From Cichorium intybus (taxonomy: Eukaryota > Streptophyta > Magnoliopsida > Asterales > Asteraceae), in the NCBI GenBank assembly GCA_023525715.1, contig CM042010.1, positions 79,175,894 through 79,239,893 on the forward strand: DNA of 64,000 nucleotides. The letters are read 5' to 3'. The translations under genes were made by a program, and so were the position numbers. Shown here piece after piece: positions 48,150-63,100 of the stretch. The notes under the pieces are model-generated. The model was not told where the DNA came from. It was given only the letters and a program-made list of their open reading frames with translations, and did no database searches. Every line of letters starts with the position of its first letter. The first letter of the stretch is position 1.

Positions 48150-51100
48150 TTTCTATGGTCCATAACCCATCACAACCTTTCATAATTGACCAGAACCTTT
48201 CACAACCCTTCATAATGGTCAATAACCCATCATAATCCTTCAAAATGGTCTATAACCAATCACAACCTTCATAATAGTCCATAACCCATACAACCCTTCA
48301 TAATAGTCCATAACCCATGACAACCATTTCTAATGGTGCATAATCCATCCAACCCTTGATAATTGAACATAACCACTCACAACCCTTCATAACGGTTCAT
48401 AACCCAGCACAACCTTTCAATGGTTCATAACCCTTCATAATTGACCATAACCCATCACAAACGTTCATATGGTCCATAACCCAGCACAACCCTTTCTATG
48501 GTCCATAACCCATCACAACCCTTCATAATTAACCATAACCTATCACAACCCTTCATAGTGGTCCATAACCCATTGCAACCCTGCATAATAGTCCATAACC
48601 ATTACAACCCTTCATAATAGTCCATAACCTATACAACCCTTCATAATGGTCCATAACCTATACAACGCTTCATAATGGTCCATAACCCATCACAACCCTT
48701 AATAATTGACCATAACCCATCACAACCCTTCATAACGTCCAAAACCCAACACAACCCTTTCAATGGTCCATAACCCATACAACCTTCATAATGGTCCATA
48801 ACCCATCACAACCTTCATAATAGTACATAACCTATACAACCATTCAAAACGGTCCATAACCCATCACATCCCTTTCTAATGGTCAATAACCCATCATAAC
48901 CCTTTCTATGGTCCATAACCCATTGCAACCCTGCATAATGTTCTATAACCATAACAACCCTTCATAATGGTTATAACCCATACAAACCTTCAAAATAGTC
49001 CATAATCCATCACAACCCTTCATAATTAACCATAACCTATCACAACCCATCATAATGGTCCATAACCCATTATAACCCTTTATAATGGTCCATAATGCAT
49101 TACAACCTTCATAATGGTCCGGAACCATCACAACCCTTTATAATGGTCCATAACCCATCACAAACCTTCATAATTGAGCATAACCCATCACAACCCTTCA
49201 TAATGGTCCAAAACCCAACACAACCCTTTCTATGGTCCATAACCCATCACAACCTTTCATAATTGACCAGAACCTATCATAACCCTTCATAATGGCCAAT
49301 AACCCATTATAATCCTTCAAAATGGTCTATAACCAATCACAACCTTCATAATAGTCCATAACCCATACAACCCTTCATAATAGTCCATAACCCATGACAA
49401 CCATATCTAATGGTGCATAATCCATCCAACCCTTGATAATTGAACATAACCACTCACATCCCTTCATAATGGTCCATAACCCAGCACAACCCTTTCAATG
49501 GTTCATAACCCTTCATAATTGACCATAACCCATCACAAACGTTCATATGGTCCATAACCCAGCACAACCCTTTCTATGGTCCATAACCCATCACAACCCT
49601 TCATAATTGATAACCCATCACAACCCTTCATAGTGGTCCATAACCCATTGCAACCCTGCATAATAGTCCATAACCATAACAACCCTTCATAATAGTCCAT
49701 AACCTATACAACCCTTCATAATGGTCCATAACCTATACAACGCTTCATAATGGTCCATAACCCATCACAACCCTTAATAATTGACCATAACCCACCACAA
49801 CCCTTCATAACGTCCAAAACCCAACACAACCCTTTCAATGGTCCATAACCCATACAAACCTTCATAATGGTCCATAACCCATCACAACCTTCATAATAGT
49901 ACATAACCTATACAACCATTCAAAACGGTCCATAACCTATCACATCCCTTTCTAATGGTCAATAACCCATCATAACCCTTTCTATGGTCCATAACCCATC
50001 GCAACCCTGCATAATGTTCTATAACCATAACAACCCTTCATAATGGTCCATAACCCATACAAACCTTCAAAATAGTCCATAATCCATCACAACCCTTCAT
50101 AATTAACCATAACCTATCACAACCCTTCATAATGGTCCATAACCCTTTATAATGGTCCATAATGCATTACAACCTTGATAATGGTCCGTAACCCATCACA
50201 ACCCTTTATAATGGTCCATAACCCATCACAAACCTTCATAATTGAGCATAACCCATCACAACCCTTCATAATGGTCCAAAACCTAGCACAACCCTTTCTA
50301 TGGTCCATAACCCATCGCAACCCTGCATAATGTTCTATAACCATAACAACCCTTCATAATGGTCCATAACCCATACAAACCTTCAAAATAGTCCATAATC
50401 CATCACAACCCTTCATAATTAACCATAACCTATCACAACCCTTCATAATGGTCCATAACCCATTATAACCCTTTATAATGGTCCATAATGCATTACAACC
50501 TTCATAATGGTCCGTAACCCATCACAACCCTTTATAATGGTCCATAACCCATCACAAACCTTCATAATTGAGCATAACCCATCACAACCCTTCATAATGG
50601 TCCAAAACCCAGCACAACCCTTTCTATGGTCCATAACCCATCACAACCTTTCATAATTGACCAGAACCTATCACAACCCTTCATAATGGTCAATAACCCA
50701 TCATAATCCTTCAAAATGGTCTATAACCAATCACAACCTTCATAATAGTCCATAACCCATACAACCCTTCGTAATAGTCCATAACCTATGACAACCATTT
50801 CTAATGGTGCATAATCCATCCAACCCTTGATAATTGAACATAACCACTCACAACCCTTCATAATGGTCCATAACCCAGCACAACCCATTCAATGGTTCAT
50901 AACCCTTCATAATTGACCATAACCCATCACAAACGTTCATATGGTCCATAACCCAGCACAACCCTTTCTATGGTCCATAACCCATCACAACCCTTCATAA
51001 TTAACCATAACCCATGACAACCCTTCATAGTGGTCCATAACCCATTGCAACCCTGCATAATAGTCCATAACCATAACAACCGTTCATAATAGTCCATAAC

Positions 51101-54100
51101 CTATACAACCCTTCATAATGGTCCATAACCTATACAACGCTTCATAATGGTCCATAACCCATCACAACCCTTAATAATTGACCATAACCCATCACAACCC
51201 TTCATAACGTCCAAAACCCAACACAACCCTTTCAATGGTCCATAACCCATACAAACCTTCATAATGGTCCATAACCCATCACAACCTTCATAATAGTACA
51301 TAACCTATACAACCATTCAAAACGGTCCATAACCCATCACATCCCTTTCTAATGGTCAATAACCCATCATAACCCTTTCTATGGTCCAAAACCCATCGCA
51401 ACCCTGCATAATGTTCTATAACCATAACAACCCTTCATAATGGTCCATAACCCATACAAACCTTCAAAATAGTCCATAATCCATCACAACCCTTCATAAT
51501 TAACCATAACCTATCACAACCCTTCATAATGGTCCATAACCAATTATAACCCTTTATAATGGTCCATAATGCATTACAACCTTCATAATGGTCCGTAACC
51601 CATCACAACCCTTTATAATGGTCCATAACCCATCACAAACCTTCATAATTGAGCATAACCCATCACAACCCTTCATAATCGTCTAAAACCCAACACAACC
51701 CTTTCTATAGTCCATAACCCATCACAACCTTTCATAATTGACCAGAACCTATCACAACCCTTCATAATGGTCAATAACCCATCATAATCCTTCAAAATGG
51801 TCTATAACCAATCACAACCTTCATAATAGTCCATAACCCATACAACCCTTCATAATAGTCCATAACCCATGACAACCATTTCTAATGGTGCATAATCCAT
51901 CCAACCCTTGATAATTGAACATAACCACTCACAACCCTTCATAACGGTTCATAACCCAGCACAACCTTTCAATGGTTCATAACCCTTCATAATTGACCAT
52001 AACCCATCACAAACGTTCATATGGTCCATAACCCAGCACAACCCTTTCTATGGTCCATAACCCATCACAACCCTTCATAATTAACCATAACCTATCACAA
52101 CCCTTCATAGTGGTCCATAACCCATTGCAACCCTGCATAATAGTCCATAACCATTACAACCCTTCATAATAGTCCATAACCTATACAACCCTTCATAATG
52201 GTCCATAACCTATACAACGCTTCATAATGGTCCATAACCCATCACAACCCTTAATAATTGACCATAACCCATCACAACCCTTCATAACGTCCAAAACCCA
52301 ACACAACCCTTTCAATGGTCCATAACCCATACAACCTTCATAATGGTCCATAACCCATCACAACCTTCATAATAGTACATAACCTATACAACCATTCAAA
52401 ACGGTCCATAACCCATCACATCGCTTTCTAATGGTCAATAACCCATCATAACCCTTTCTATGGTCCATAACCCATTGCAACCCTGCATAATGTTCTATAA
52501 CCATAACAACCCTTCATAATGGTTATAACCCATACAAACCTTCAAAATAGTCCATAATCCATCACAACCCTTCATAATTAACCATAACCTATCACAACCC
52601 ATCATAATGGTCCATAACCCATTATAACCCTTTATAATGGTCCATAATGCATTACAACCTTCATAATGGTCCGGAACCCATCACAACCCTTTATAATGGT
52701 CCATAACCCATCACAAACCTTCATAATTGAGCATAACCCATCACAACCCTTCATAATGGTCCAAAAACCAACACAACCCTTTCTATGGTCCATAACCCAT
52801 CACAACCTTTCATAATTGACCAGAACCTATCATAACCCTTCATAATGGCCAATAACCCATCATAATCCTTCAAAATGGTCTATAACCAATCACAACCTTC
52901 ATAATAGTCCATAACCCATACAACCCTTCATAATAGTCCATAACCCATGACAACCATTTCTAATGGTGCATAATCCATCCAACCCTTGATAATTGAACAT
53001 AACCACCCACATCCCTTCATAATGGTCCATAACCCAGCACAACCCTTTCAATGGTTCATAACCCTTCATAATTGACCATAACCCATCACAAACGTTCATA
53101 TGGTCCATAACCCAGCACAACCCTTTCTATGGTCCATAACCCATCACAACCCTTCATAATTGATAACCCATCACAACCCTTCATAGTGGTCCATAACCCA
53201 TTGCAACCCTGCATAATAGTCCATAACCATAACAACCCTTCATAATAGTCCATAACCTATACAACCCTTCATAATGGTCCATAACCTATACAACGCTTCA
53301 TAATGGTCCATAACCCATCACAACCCTTAATAATTGACCATAACCCACCACAACCCTTCATAACGTCCAAAACCCAACACAACCCTTTCAATGGTCCATA
53401 ACCCATACAAACCTTCATAATGGTCCATAACCCATCACAACCTTCATAATAGTACATAACCTATACAACCATTCAAAACGGTCCATAACCTATCACATCC
53501 CTTTCTAATGGTCAATAACCCATCATAACCCTTTCTATGGTCCATAACCCATCGCAACCCTGCATAATGTTCTATAACCATAACAACCCTTCATAATGGT
53601 CCATAACCCATACAAACCTTCAAAATAGTCCATAATCCATCACAACCCTTCATAATTAACCATAACCTATCACAACCCTTCATAATGGTCCATAACCCTT
53701 TATAATGGTCCATAATGCATTACAACCTTGATAATGGTCCGTAACCCATCACAACCCTTTATAATGGTCCATAACCCATCACAAACCTTCATAATTGAGC
53801 ATAACCCATCACAACCCTTCATAATGGTCCAAAACCTAGCACAACCCTTTCTATGGTCCATAACCCATCGCAACCCTGCATAATGTTCTATAACCATAAC
53901 AACCCTTCATAATGGTCCATAACCCATACAAACCTTCAAAATAGTCCATAATCCATCACAACCCTTCATAATTAACCATAACCTATCACAACCCTTCATA
54001 ATGGTCCATAACCCATTATAACCCTTTATAATGGTCCATAATGCATTACAACCTTCATAATGGTCCGTAACCCATCACAACCCTTTATAATGGTCCATAA

Positions 54101-57100
54101 CCCATCACAAACCTTCATAATTGAGCATAACCCATCACAACCCTTCATAATGGTCCAAAACCCAGCACAACCCTTTCTATGGTCCATAACCCATCACAAC
54201 CTTTCATAATTGACCAGAACCTATCACAACCCTTCATAATGGTCAATAACCCATCATAATCCTTCAAAATGGTCTATAACCAATCACAACCTTCATAATA
54301 GTCCATAACCCATACAACCCTTCGTAATAGTCCATAACCTATGACAACCATTTCTAATGGTGCATAATCCATCCAACCCTTGATAATTGAACATAACCAC
54401 TCACAACCCTTCATAATGGTCCATAACCCAGCACAACCCATTCAATGGTTCATAACCCTTCATAATTGACCATAACCCATCACAAACGTTCATGTGGTCC
54501 ATAACCCAGCACAACCCTTTCTATGGTCCATAACCCATCACAACCCTTCATAATTAACCATAACCCATGACAACCCTTCATAGTGGTCCATAACCCATTG
54601 CAACCCTGCATAATAGTCCATAACCATAACAACCGTTCATAATAGTCCATAACCTATACAACCCTTCATAATGGTCCATAACCTATACAACGCTTCATAA
54701 TGGTCCATAACCCATCACAACCCTTAATAATTGACCATAACCCATCACAACCCTTCATAACGTCCAAAACCCAACACAACCCTTTCAATGGTCCATAACC
54801 CATACAAACCTTCATAATGGTCCATAACCCATCACAACCTTCATAATAGTACATAACCTATACAACCATTCAAAACGGTCCATAACCCATCACATCCCTT
54901 TCTAATGGTCAATAACCCATCATAACCCTTTCTATGGTCCAAAACCCATCGCAACCCTGCATAATGTTCTATAACCATAACAACCCTTCATAATGGTCCA
55001 TAACCCATACAAACCTTCAAAATAGTCCATAATCCATCACAACCCTTCATAATTAACCATAACCTATCACAACCCTTCATAATGGTCCATAACCAATTAT
55101 AACCCTTTATAATGGTCCATAATGCATTACAACCTTCATAATGGTCCGTAACCCATCACAACCCTTTATAATGGTCCATAACCCATCACAAACCTTCATA
55201 ATTGAGCATAACCCATCACAACCCTTCATAATCGTCTAAAACCCAACACAACCCTTTCTATAGTCCATAACCCATCACAACCTTTCATAATTGACCAGAA
55301 CCTATCACAACCCTTCATAATGGTCAATAACCCATCATAATCCTTCAAAATGGTCTATAACCAATCACAACCTTCATAATAGTCCATAACCCATACAACC
55401 CTTCATAATAGTCCATAACCCATGACAACCATTTCTAATGGTGCATAATCCATCCAACCCTTGATAATTGAACATAACCACTCACAACCCTTCATAACGG
55501 TTCATAACCCAGCACAACCTTTCAATGGTTCATAACCCTTCATAATTGACCATAACCCATCACAAACGTTCATATGGTCCATAACCCAGCACAACCCTTT
55601 CTATGGTCCATAACCCATCACAACCCTTCATAATTAACCATAACCTATCACAACCCTTCATAGTGGTCCATAACCCATTGCAACCCTGCATAATAGTCCA
55701 TAACCATTACAACCCTTCATAATAGTCCATAACCTATACAACCCTTCATAATGGTCCATAACCTATACAACGCTTCATAATGGTCCATAACCCATCACAA
55801 CCCTTAATAATTGACCATAACCCATCACAACCCTTCATAACGTCCAAAACCCAACACAACCCTTTCAATGGTCCATAACCCATACAACCTTCATAATGGT
55901 CCATAACCCATCACAACCTTCATAATAGTACATAACCTATACAACCATTCAAAACGGTCCATAACCCATCACATCGCTTTCTAATGGTCAATAACCCATC
56001 ATAACCCTTTCTATGGTCCATAACCCATTGCAACCCTGCATAATGTTCTATAACCATAACAACCCTTCATAATGGTTATAACCCATACAAACCTTCAAAA
56101 TAGTCCATAATCCATCACAACCCTTCATAATTAACCATAACCTATCACAACCCATCATAATGGTCCATAACCCATTATAACCCTTTATAATGGTCCATAA
56201 TGCATTACAACCTTCATAATGGTCCGGAACCCATCACAACCCTTTATAATGGTCCATAACCCATCACAAACCTTCATAATTGAGCATAACCCATCACAAC
56301 CCTTCATAATGGTCCAAAAACCAACACAACCCTTTCTATGGTCCATAACCCATCACAACCTTTCATAATTGACCAGAACCTATCATAACCCTTCATAATG
56401 GCCAATAACCCATCATAATCCTTCAAAATGGTCTATAACCAATCACAACCTTCATAATAGTCCATAACCCATACAACCCTTCATAATAGTCCATAACCCA
56501 TGACAACCATTTCTAATGGTGCATAATCCATCCAACCCTTGATAATTGAACATAACCACCCACATCCCTTCATAATGGTCCATAACCCAGCACAACCCTT
56601 TCAATGGTTCATAACCCTTCATAATTGACCATAACCCATCACAAACGTTCATATGGTCCATAACCCAGCACAACCCTTTCTATGGTCCATAACCCATCAC
56701 AACCCTTCATAATTGATAACCCATCACAACCCTTCATAGTGGTCCATAACCCATTGCAACCCTGCATAATAGTCCATAACCATAACAACCCTTCATAATA
56801 GTCCATAACCTATACAACCCTTCATAATGGTCCATAACCTATACAACGCTTCATAATAGTCCATAACCCATCACAACCCTTAATAATTGACCATAACCCA
56901 CCACAACCCTTCATAACGTCCAAAACCCAACACAACCCTTTCAATGGTCCATAACCCATACAAACCTTCATAATGGTCCATAACCCATCACAACCTTCAT
57001 AATAGTACATAACCTATACAACCATTCAAAACGGTCCATAACCTATCACATCCCTTTCTAATGGTCAATAACCCATCATAACCCTTTCTATGGTCCATAA

Positions 57101-58808
57101 CCCATCGCAACCCTGCATAATGTTCTATAACCATAACAACCCTTCATAATGGTCCATAACCCATACAAACCTTCAAAATAGTCCATAATCCATCACAACC
57201 CTTCATAATTAACCATAACCTATCACAACCCTTCATAATGGTCCATAACCCTTTATAATGGTCCATAATGCATTACAACCTTGATAATGGTCCGTAACCC
57301 ATCACAACCCTTTATAATGGTCCATAACCCATCACAAACCTTCATAATTGAGCATAACCCATCACAACCCTTCATAATGGTCCAAAACCTAGCACAACCC
57401 TTTCTATGGTCCATAACCCATCGCAACCCTGCATAATGTTCTATAACCATAACAACCCTTCATAATGGTCCATAACCCATACAAACCTTCAAAATAGTCC
57501 ATAATCCATCACAACCCTTCATAATTAACCATAACCTATCACAACCCTTCATAATGGTCCATAACCCATTATAACCCTTTATAATGGTCCATAATGCATT
57601 ACAACCTTCATAATGGTCCGTAACCCATCACAACCCTTTATAATGGTCCATAACCCATCACAAACCTTCATAATTGAGCATAACCCATCACAACCCTTCA
57701 TAATGGTCCAAAACCCAGCACAACCCTTTCTATGGTCCATAACCCATCACAACCTTTCATAATTGACCAGAACCTATCACAACCCTTCATAATGGTCAAT
57801 AACCCATCATAATCCTTCAAAATGGTCTATAACCAATCACAACCTTCATAATAGTCCATAACCCATACAACTCTTCGTAATAGTCCATAACCTATGACAA
57901 CCATTTCTAATGGTGCATAATCCATCCAACCCTTGATAATTGAACATAACCACTCACAACCCTTCATAATGGTCCATAACCCAGCACAACCCATTCAATG
58001 GTTCATAACCCTTCATAATTGACCATAACCCATCACAAACGTTCATATGGTCCATAACCCAGCACAACCCTTTCTATGGTCCATAACCCATCACAACCCT
58101 TCATAATTAACCATAACCCATGACAACCCTTCATAGTGGTCCATAACCCATTGCAACCCTGCATAATAGTCCATAACCATAACAACCGTTCATAATAGTC
58201 CATAACCTATACAACCCTTCATAATGGTCCATAACCTATACAACGCTTCATAATGGTCCATAACCCATCACAACCCTTAATAATTGACCATAACCCATCA
58301 CAACCCTTCATAACGTCCAAAACCCAACACAACCCTTTCAATGGTCCATAACCCATACAAACCTTCATAATGGTCCATAACCCATCACAACCTTCATAAT
58401 AGTACATAACCTATACAACCATTCAAAACGGTCCATAACCCATCACATCCCTTTCTAATGGTCAATAACCCATCATAACCCTTTCTATGGTCCAAAACCC
58501 ATCGCAACCCTTTATAATGTTCTATAACCATAACAACCCTTCATAATGGTCCATAACCCATACAAACCTTCAAAATAGTCCATAATCCATCACAACAATT
58601 CATAATTAACCATAACCTATCACAACCCTTCATAATGGTCTATAACCCATTATAACCCTTTATAATGGTCCATAATGCATTACAACCTTCATAATGGTCC
58701 GTAACCCATCACAACCCTTTATAATGGTCGATAACCCATTGCAAACCTTCATAATTGAGCATAACCCATCACAACCCTTCATAATGGTCCAAAACCCAGC
58801 ACAACCTT
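48150..58808. repeat. Three 3,553-bp super-repeats of the satellite
   Basis: Copies at about 48150-51702, 51703-55255 and 55256-58808. Markers recur at exactly 3,553 bp (49716/53269/56822; 50147/53700/57253; 51113/54666/58219; 52899/56452). Each super-unit contains one expanded 1.40-kb repeat and two of about 1.08 kb. By eye the copies differ at only a few positions, for example CATATGG versus CATGTGG near 54490 and CCCTT versus CTCTT near 57871. Confidence 0.92.
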
Positions 58809-59764
58809 ACTATGGTCCATAACCCATCACAACCTTTCATAATTGACCAGAACCTATCACAACCCTTCATAATGGTCAATAACCCATCATAATCCTTCAA
58901 AATGGTCTATAACCAATCACAACCTTCATAATAGTCCATAACCCATACAACCCTTCATAATAGTCCATAACCCATGACAACCATTTCTAATGGTGCATAA
59001 TCCATCCAACCCTTGATAATTGAACATAACCACTCACAACCCTTCATAACGGTTCATAACCCAGCACAACCTTTCAACCTTCATAATTGACCATAACCCA
59101 TCACAAACGTTCATATGGTCCATAACCCAGCACAACCCTTTCTATGGTCCATAACCCATCACAACCCTTCATAATTAACCATAACCTATCACAACCCTTC
59201 ATAGTGGTCCATAACCCATTGCAACCCTGCATAATAGTCCATAACCATTACAACCCTTCATAATAGTCCATAACCTATACAACCCTTCATAATGGTCCAT
59301 AACCTATACAACGCTTCATAATGGTCCATAACCCATCACAACCCTTAATAATTGACCATAACCCATCACAACCCTTCATAACGTCCAAAACCCAACACAA
59401 CCCTTTCAATGGTCCATAACCCATACAACCTTCATAATGGTCCATAACCCATCACAACCTTCATAATAGTACATAACCTATACAACCATTCAAAACGGTC
59501 CATAACCCATCACATTTCCTTCCTTTGTGCTTTCTTTCTTTTTCTGCTTGTTTTGGCTTGTATGGTTTGTTGGTTTTGCAGGTGGTTTTCCTTTATGTTC
59601 TTGTTTGCTTCTGGTTCCTTATCTTGTTTTGGTTCCTAGTTTAGCTTGTTGTCCGTTGGGGCCTGTCCCGATGGATTTTTTGTTTTTTGGTGGGGAGTCC
59701 CCAGCCTTATATTGTATTTATTCTTTTTATTAATAAATTTGCCAGAGGTGCCGCCCTCTTTACC

Positions 59765-59799
<35 letters not shown>

Positions 59800-60136
59800 A
59801 TCATAACCCTTTCTATGGTCCAAAACCCATCGCAACCCTGCATAATGTTCTATAACCATAACAACCCTTCATAATGGTCCATAACCCATACAAACCTTCA
59901 AAATAGTCCATAATCCATCACAACAATTCATAATTAACCATAACCTATCACAACCCTTCATAATGGTCTATAACCCATTATAACCCATTATAATGGTCCA
60001 TAATGCATTACAACCTTCATAATGGTCCGTAACCCATCACAACCCTTTATAATGGTCGATAACCCATTGCAAACCTTCATAATTGAGCATAACCCATCAC
60101 AACCCTTCATAATGGTCCATAACCCATCACAACCCT
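58809..60136. repeat. Extra 1.08-kb satellite repeat containing a LINE tail
   Basis: Between super-units three and four there is one additional 1.08-kb unit plus 282 bp of LINE. A small deletion near 59070 removes about 12 bp (AACCTTTCAACCTTCATAATT instead of TTTCAATGG TTCATAACCC). The LINE is described separately. Confidence 0.8.
59516..59797 (+). mobile_element. 5'-truncated LINE (L1-type) 3' end with poly(A)
   Basis: A 250-bp T-rich, G/T-rich sequence ends in TTATTAATAAATTTGCC, CCCTCTTTACCC and 32 A residues (59766-59797). This resembles the 3' UTR of plant L1 elements. No ORF2 sequence is included, so the copy is severely 5'-truncated. Compared with an uninterrupted satellite copy (58440-58490), about 21 bp are missing at the insertion site and no clear target duplication is present. 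Confidence 0.7.
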
Positions 60137-63100
60137 TTCTATGGTCCATAACCCATCACAACCTTTCATAATTGACCAGAACCTATCACAACCCTTCATA
60201 ATGGTCAATAACCCATCATAATCCTTCAAAATGGTCTATAACCAATCACAACCTTCATAATAGTCCATAACCCATACAACCCTTCATAATAGTCCATAAC
60301 CCATGACAACCATTTCTAATGGTGCATAATCCATCCAACCCTTGATAATTGAACATAACCACTCACAACCCTTCATAACGGTTCATAACCCAGCACAACC
60401 TTTCAATGGTTCATAACCCTTCATAATTGACCATAACCCATCACAAACGTTCATATGGTCCATAACCCAGCACAACCCTTTCTATGGTCCATAACCCATC
60501 ACAACCCTTCATAATTAACCATAACCTATCACAACCCTTCATAGTGGTCCATAACCCATTGCAACCCTGCATAATAGTCCATAACCATTACAACCCTTCA
60601 TAATAGTCCATAACCTATACAACCCTTCATAATGGTCCATAACCTATACAACGCTTCATAATGGTCCATAACCCATCACAACCCTTAATAATTGACCATA
60701 ACCCATCACAACCCTTCATAACGTCCAAAACCCAACACAACCCTTTCAATGGTCCATAACCCACACAACCTTCATAATGGTCCATAACCCATCACAACCT
60801 TCATAATAGTACATAACCTATACAACCATTCAAAACGGTCCATAACCCATCACATCCCTTTCTAATGGTCAATAACCCATCATAACCCTTTCTATGGTCC
60901 ATAACCCATTGCAACCCTGCATAATGTTCTATAACCATAACAACCCTTCATAATGGTTATAACCCATACAAACCTTCAAAATAGTCCATAATCCATCACA
61001 ACCCTTCATAATTAACCATAACCTATCACAACCCATCATAATGGTCCATAACCCATTATAACCCTTTATAATGGTCCATAATGCATTACAACCTTCATAA
61101 TGGTCCGGAACCCATCACAACCCTTTATAATGGTCCATAACCCATCACAAACCTTCATAATTGAGCATAACCCATCACAACCCTTCATAATGGTCCAAAA
61201 CCCAACACAACCCTTTCTATGGTCCATAACCCATCACAACCTTTCATAATTGACCAGAACCTATCATAACCCTTCATAATGGCCAATAACCCATCATAAT
61301 CCTTCAAAATGGTCTATAACCAATCACAACCTTCATAATAGTCCATAACCCATACAACCCTTCATAATAGTCCATAACCCATGACAACCATTTCTAATGG
61401 TGCATAATCCATCCAACCCTTGATAATTGAACATAACCACTCACATCCCTTCATAATGGTCCATAACCCAGCACAACCCTTTCAATGGTTCATAACCCTT
61501 CATAATTGACCATAACCCATCACAAACGTTCATATGGTCCATAACCCAGCACAACCCTTTCTATGGTCCATAACCCATCACAACCCTTCATAATTGATAA
61601 CCCATCACAACCCTTCATAGTGGTCCATAACCCATTGCAACCCTGCATAATAGTCCATAACCATAACAACCCTTCATAATAGTCCATAACCTATACAACC
61701 CTTCATAATGGTCCATAACCTATACAACGCTTCATAATGGTCCATAACCCATCACAACCCTTAATAATTGACCATAACCCACCACAACCCTTCATAACGT
61801 CCAAAACCCAACACAACCCTTTCAATGGTCCATAACCCATACAAACCTTCATAATGGTCCATAACCCATCACAACCTTCATAATAGTACATAACCTATAC
61901 AACCATTCAAAACGGTCCATAACCTATCACATCCCTTTCTAATGGTCAATAACCCATCATAACCCTTTCTATGGTCCATAACCCATCGCAACCCTGCATA
62001 ATGTTCTATAACCATAACAACCCTTCATAATGGTCCATAACCCATACAAACCTTCAAAATAGTCCATAATCCATCACAACCCTTCATAATTAACCATAAC
62101 CTATCACAACCCTTCATAATGGTCCATAACCCTTTATAATGGTCCATAATGCATTACAACCTTGATAATGGTCCGTAACCCATCACAACCCTTTATAATG
62201 GTCCATAACCCATCACAAACCTTCATAATTGAGCATAACCCATCACAACCCTTCATAATGGTCCAAAACCTAGCACAACCCTTTCTATGGTCCATAACCC
62301 ATCGCAACCCTGCATAATGTTCTATAACCATAACAACCCTTCATAATGGTCCATAACCCATACAAACCTTCAAAATAGTCCATAATCCATCACAACCCTT
62401 CATAATTAACCATAACCTATCACAACCCTTCATAATGGTCCATAACCCATTATAACCCTTTATAATGGTCCATAATGCATTACAACCTTCATAATGGTCC
62501 GTAACCCATCACAACCCTTTATAATGGTCCATAACCCATCACAAACCTTCATAATTGAGCATAACCCATCACAACCCTTCATAATGGTCCAAAACCCAGC
62601 ACAACCCTTTCTATGGTCCATAACCCATCACAACCTTTCATAATTGACCAGAACCTATCACAACCCTTCATAATGGTCAATAACCCATCATAATCCTTCA
62701 AAATGGTCTATAACCAATCACAACCTTCATAATAGTCCATAACCCATACAACCCTTCGTAATAGTCCATAACCTATGACAACCATTTCTAATGGTGCATA
62801 ATCCATCCAACCCTTGATAATTGAACATAACCACTCACAACCCTTCATAATGGTCCATAACCCAGCACAACCCATTCAATGGTTCATAACCCTTCATAAT
62901 TGACCATAACCCATCACAAACGTTCATATGGTCCATAACCCAGCACAACCCTTTCTATGGTCCATAACCCATCACAACCCTTCATAATTAACCATAACCC
63001 ATGACAACCCTTCATAGTGGTCCATAACCCATTGCAACCCTGCATAATAGTCCATAACCATAACAACCGTTCATAATAGTCCATAACCTATACAACCCTT

